Under the pieces are notes generated by a model, which worked only from the letters and a program-made list of their open reading frames with translations, was not told the DNA's origin and did not search any database. The position numbers and the translations under genes were made by a program. From the NCBI RefSeq assembly GCF_020564355.1, contig NZ_JAJCRR010000003.1, forward strand, positions 62,001 through 126,000: a DNA stretch of 64,000 nucleotides, written 5' to 3'. Shown here piece by piece: positions 62,693 through 64,000 of the stretch. Positions within the stretch are counted from its first letter, which is position 1, and each line of letters opens with the position of its first letter. Source of the DNA: Lachnospira pectinoschiza. Lineage in GTDB: Bacteria > Bacillota > Clostridia > Lachnospirales > Lachnospiraceae.

Positions 62693-62840
62693 AGGAGGTA
62701 AAATCCCCTGCTCCTGCCTGGGGCAGAATGTGAGTAAACTCACATGGCATTTTGCTTCGCAAAACAAGGAGGTAAAATCCTCTGCTCCTGCTTGGGGCAG
62801 AATGTGAGTAAACTCACATGGCATTTTGCTTCGCAAAACA
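62693..62840 (+). repeat. Two tandem 74-bp units forming the glf leader
   Basis: Units at 62693-62766 and 62767-62840 differ at two bases. Each starts AGGAGGTAAAATCC and has three small hairpins: GCTCC/GGGGC, ATGTGAGT-AA-ACTCACAT and TTTTGC-TTC-GCAAAA. A third AGGAGG at 62841, where a next unit would begin, is the ribosome site of glf. GCTCCT in each unit can also pair with AGGAG. Confidence 0.92.
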
Positions 62841-62854
62841 AGGAGGATTAAAAA

Positions 62855-63952
62855 ATGAAGTATGATTATTTAGTAGTAGGTGCAGGTCTTTACGGTGCAG
62901 TTTTTGCATATGAAGCCAAAAAGAAGGGAAAGACCTGTCTGGTGATTGATAAGAGAGACCATATTGCAGGTAACATTTACTGTGAGAATGTATCCGGCAT
63001 TAATGTGCATAAATACGGTGCGCATATTTTCCATACATCTGATAAGAAAATCTGGGAATATGTCAATCAGTTTGCGGAATTTAACAACTATATCAACTCA
63101 CCGGTAGCAAGATATAAGAATGAACTCTACAATCTGCCGTTTAACATGAATACCTTCAGCAAAATGTGGAATATTGCAACACCACAGGAAGCAAAGGACA
63201 TTATTGCATCACAGATTGCAGACTTAAATATTACAGAGCCAAAGAACCTTGAAGAACAGGCACTTTCCTTAGTCGGAAAAGACGTTTACGAAAAGCTGAT
63301 TAAGGGTTACACCGAAAAGCAGTGGGGACGTGACTGCAAGGATTTACCGTCCTTTATCATCAAGCGTCTTCCGCTTCGTTTTATCTATGATAACAACTAC
63401 TTCAACGACAGATATCAGGGTATCCCGATTGGCGGTTACACAAAGATTGTAGAAAAGATGTTAGACGGCATTGAAGTCCGTTTAAATACCAATTACCTTG
63501 ACAACAGAGAAGAATTTGATGCAATGGCAGATAAGATTGTATACACCGGTATGATTGACCAGTTCTATGATTATAAGCTGGGTGTACTTGAATACCGTTC
63601 CGTACGTTTTGAAACAGAAGAGCTGCCGATGGAAAACTATCAGGGAAATGCCGTTGTCAACTACACAGAAAGAGAAGTGCCGTATACAAGAATTATTGAG
63701 CATAAGCACTTTGAATTCGGCAAGCAGCCGACAACCATTATTTCAAGAGAGTACTCAAGCGAATGGAAGAAGGGCGACGAGCCGTACTATCCGGTCAATA
63801 ATGATAAGAACAATGCACTGTATCAGCAGTACAAGGAGCTTGCCGACAAGGAACACAAGGTCATCTTCGGCGGACGTCTTGGTGGATACAAGTATTACGA
63901 TATGGATAAGGTGATTGCCGCAGCACTTGAAATGTGCGAAAAAGAACTGTAA
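62855..63952 (+). CDS. glf: UDP-galactopyranose mutase
   Basis: 365 residues. The FAD site YLVVGAGLYGAVFAYEAKKKGK opens it; HKYGAHIFHTSDKKIWEYV, GYTEKQWGRDCKDLP and PVNNDKNNALYQQY are mutase blocks. It makes UDP-galactofuranose, so galactofuranose is probably part of a surface glycan here. AGGAGG lies eight bases before the ATG. Confidence 0.96.
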   Translation: MKYDYLVVGAGLYGAVFAYEAKKKGKTCLVIDKRDHIAGNIYCENVSGINVHKYGAHIFHTSDKKIWEYVNQFAEFNNYINSPVARYKNELYNLPFNMNTFSKMWNIATPQEAKDIIASQIADLNITEPKNLEEQALSLVGKDVYEKLIKGYTEKQWGRDCKDLPSFIIKRLPLRFIYDNNYFNDRYQGIPIGGYTKIVEKMLDGIEVRLNTNYLDNREEFDAMADKIVYTGMIDQFYDYKLGVLEYRSVRFETEELPMENYQGNAVVNYTEREVPYTRIIEHKHFEFGKQPTTIISREYSSEWKKGDEPYYPVNNDKNNALYQQYKELADKEHKVIFGGRLGGYKYYDMDKVIAAALEMCEKEL

Positions 63953-64000
63953 AACAGGGAAAGATAAAGATAAATACTCCAAAAGCGGAGTGGATTAGAT
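63953..64000 (+). other. Unassigned 3' end of window
   Basis: Holds a short ACTCC/GGAGT inverted repeat (63977-63991) and GCGGAGTGG, which could be the ribosome site of a gene beyond the window. No gene seen. Confidence 0.3.

Overview
The window is about 64 kb of low-to-mid GC Firmicutes DNA, most likely from a spore-forming member of the Lachnospiraceae. Three things point there: the uvrC-hprK-ROK kinase-murB-rapZ-whiA gene order, a CotS-type spore-coat kinase-like gene, and the eukaryote/archaeal-type ProRS. Shine-Dalgarno sites are strong throughout, promoters read as SigA-type TTGACA/TATAAT, and almost all genes run on the + strand.

Layout. (1) 1-811: 3' part of an iron-dependent alcohol dehydrogenase with its terminator. 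(2) 911-7055: an ECF sigma factor with a probable own promoter, its overlapping RsiV-like membrane anti-sigma, then MoxR ATPase, DUF58 and membrane transglutaminase genes. (3) 7068-13835: housekeeping block uvrC, hprK, ROK kinase, murB, rapZ, whiA. (4) 13861-30712: accessory and metabolic genes in short units: SDR, HD hydrolase, YcxB-like protein, two GNATs, citrate synthase-aroA-GntR, a GDSL esterase, RluA, AI-2E permease, proS, cca, cotS and a PEGA lipoprotein. (5) 30825-49178: first surface-glycan cluster. It has an aminotransferase, phosphoglycosyl transferase and CapD-type dehydratase that together suggest a 4-amino-sugar initiating residue, then many GT4 enzymes, a Wzm/Wzt exporter, and an SGNH+MBOAT acylation pair. 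(6) 49552-63952: second glycan cluster. It has manC-gmd-rmd for GDP-D-rhamnose, tRNA-Tyr and tRNA-Leu, two large GT-C-like membrane proteins with a polyprenyl-phosphate GT2, more GTs, a second Wzm/Wzt exporter, and UDP-galactopyranose mutase.

The most unusual content is not a protein. About ten copies or remnants of a multi-hairpin repeat lie directly upstream of start codons, always in the orientation of the downstream gene (hprK, HD hydrolase, two GNATs, GDSL esterase, AI-2E permease, cotS, a GT4 gene, manC, glf). A full copy begins with a Shine-Dalgarno plus start codon, runs through about four hairpins whose arms differ between copies but stay complementary, and ends in the real Shine-Dalgarno and start codon. 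Several copies carry short upstream ORFs, two of which end in ATGA overlaps with the real start. It looks like an interspersed, structured 5'-leader cassette that sets translation of the gene behind it. A separate 74-bp tandem repeat, each unit opening with AGGAGG, forms the leader of glf.

Starts were chosen from Shine-Dalgarno spacing and family length. Functions of glycosyltransferases are given at family level only, because sugar specificity cannot be read from sequence alone.
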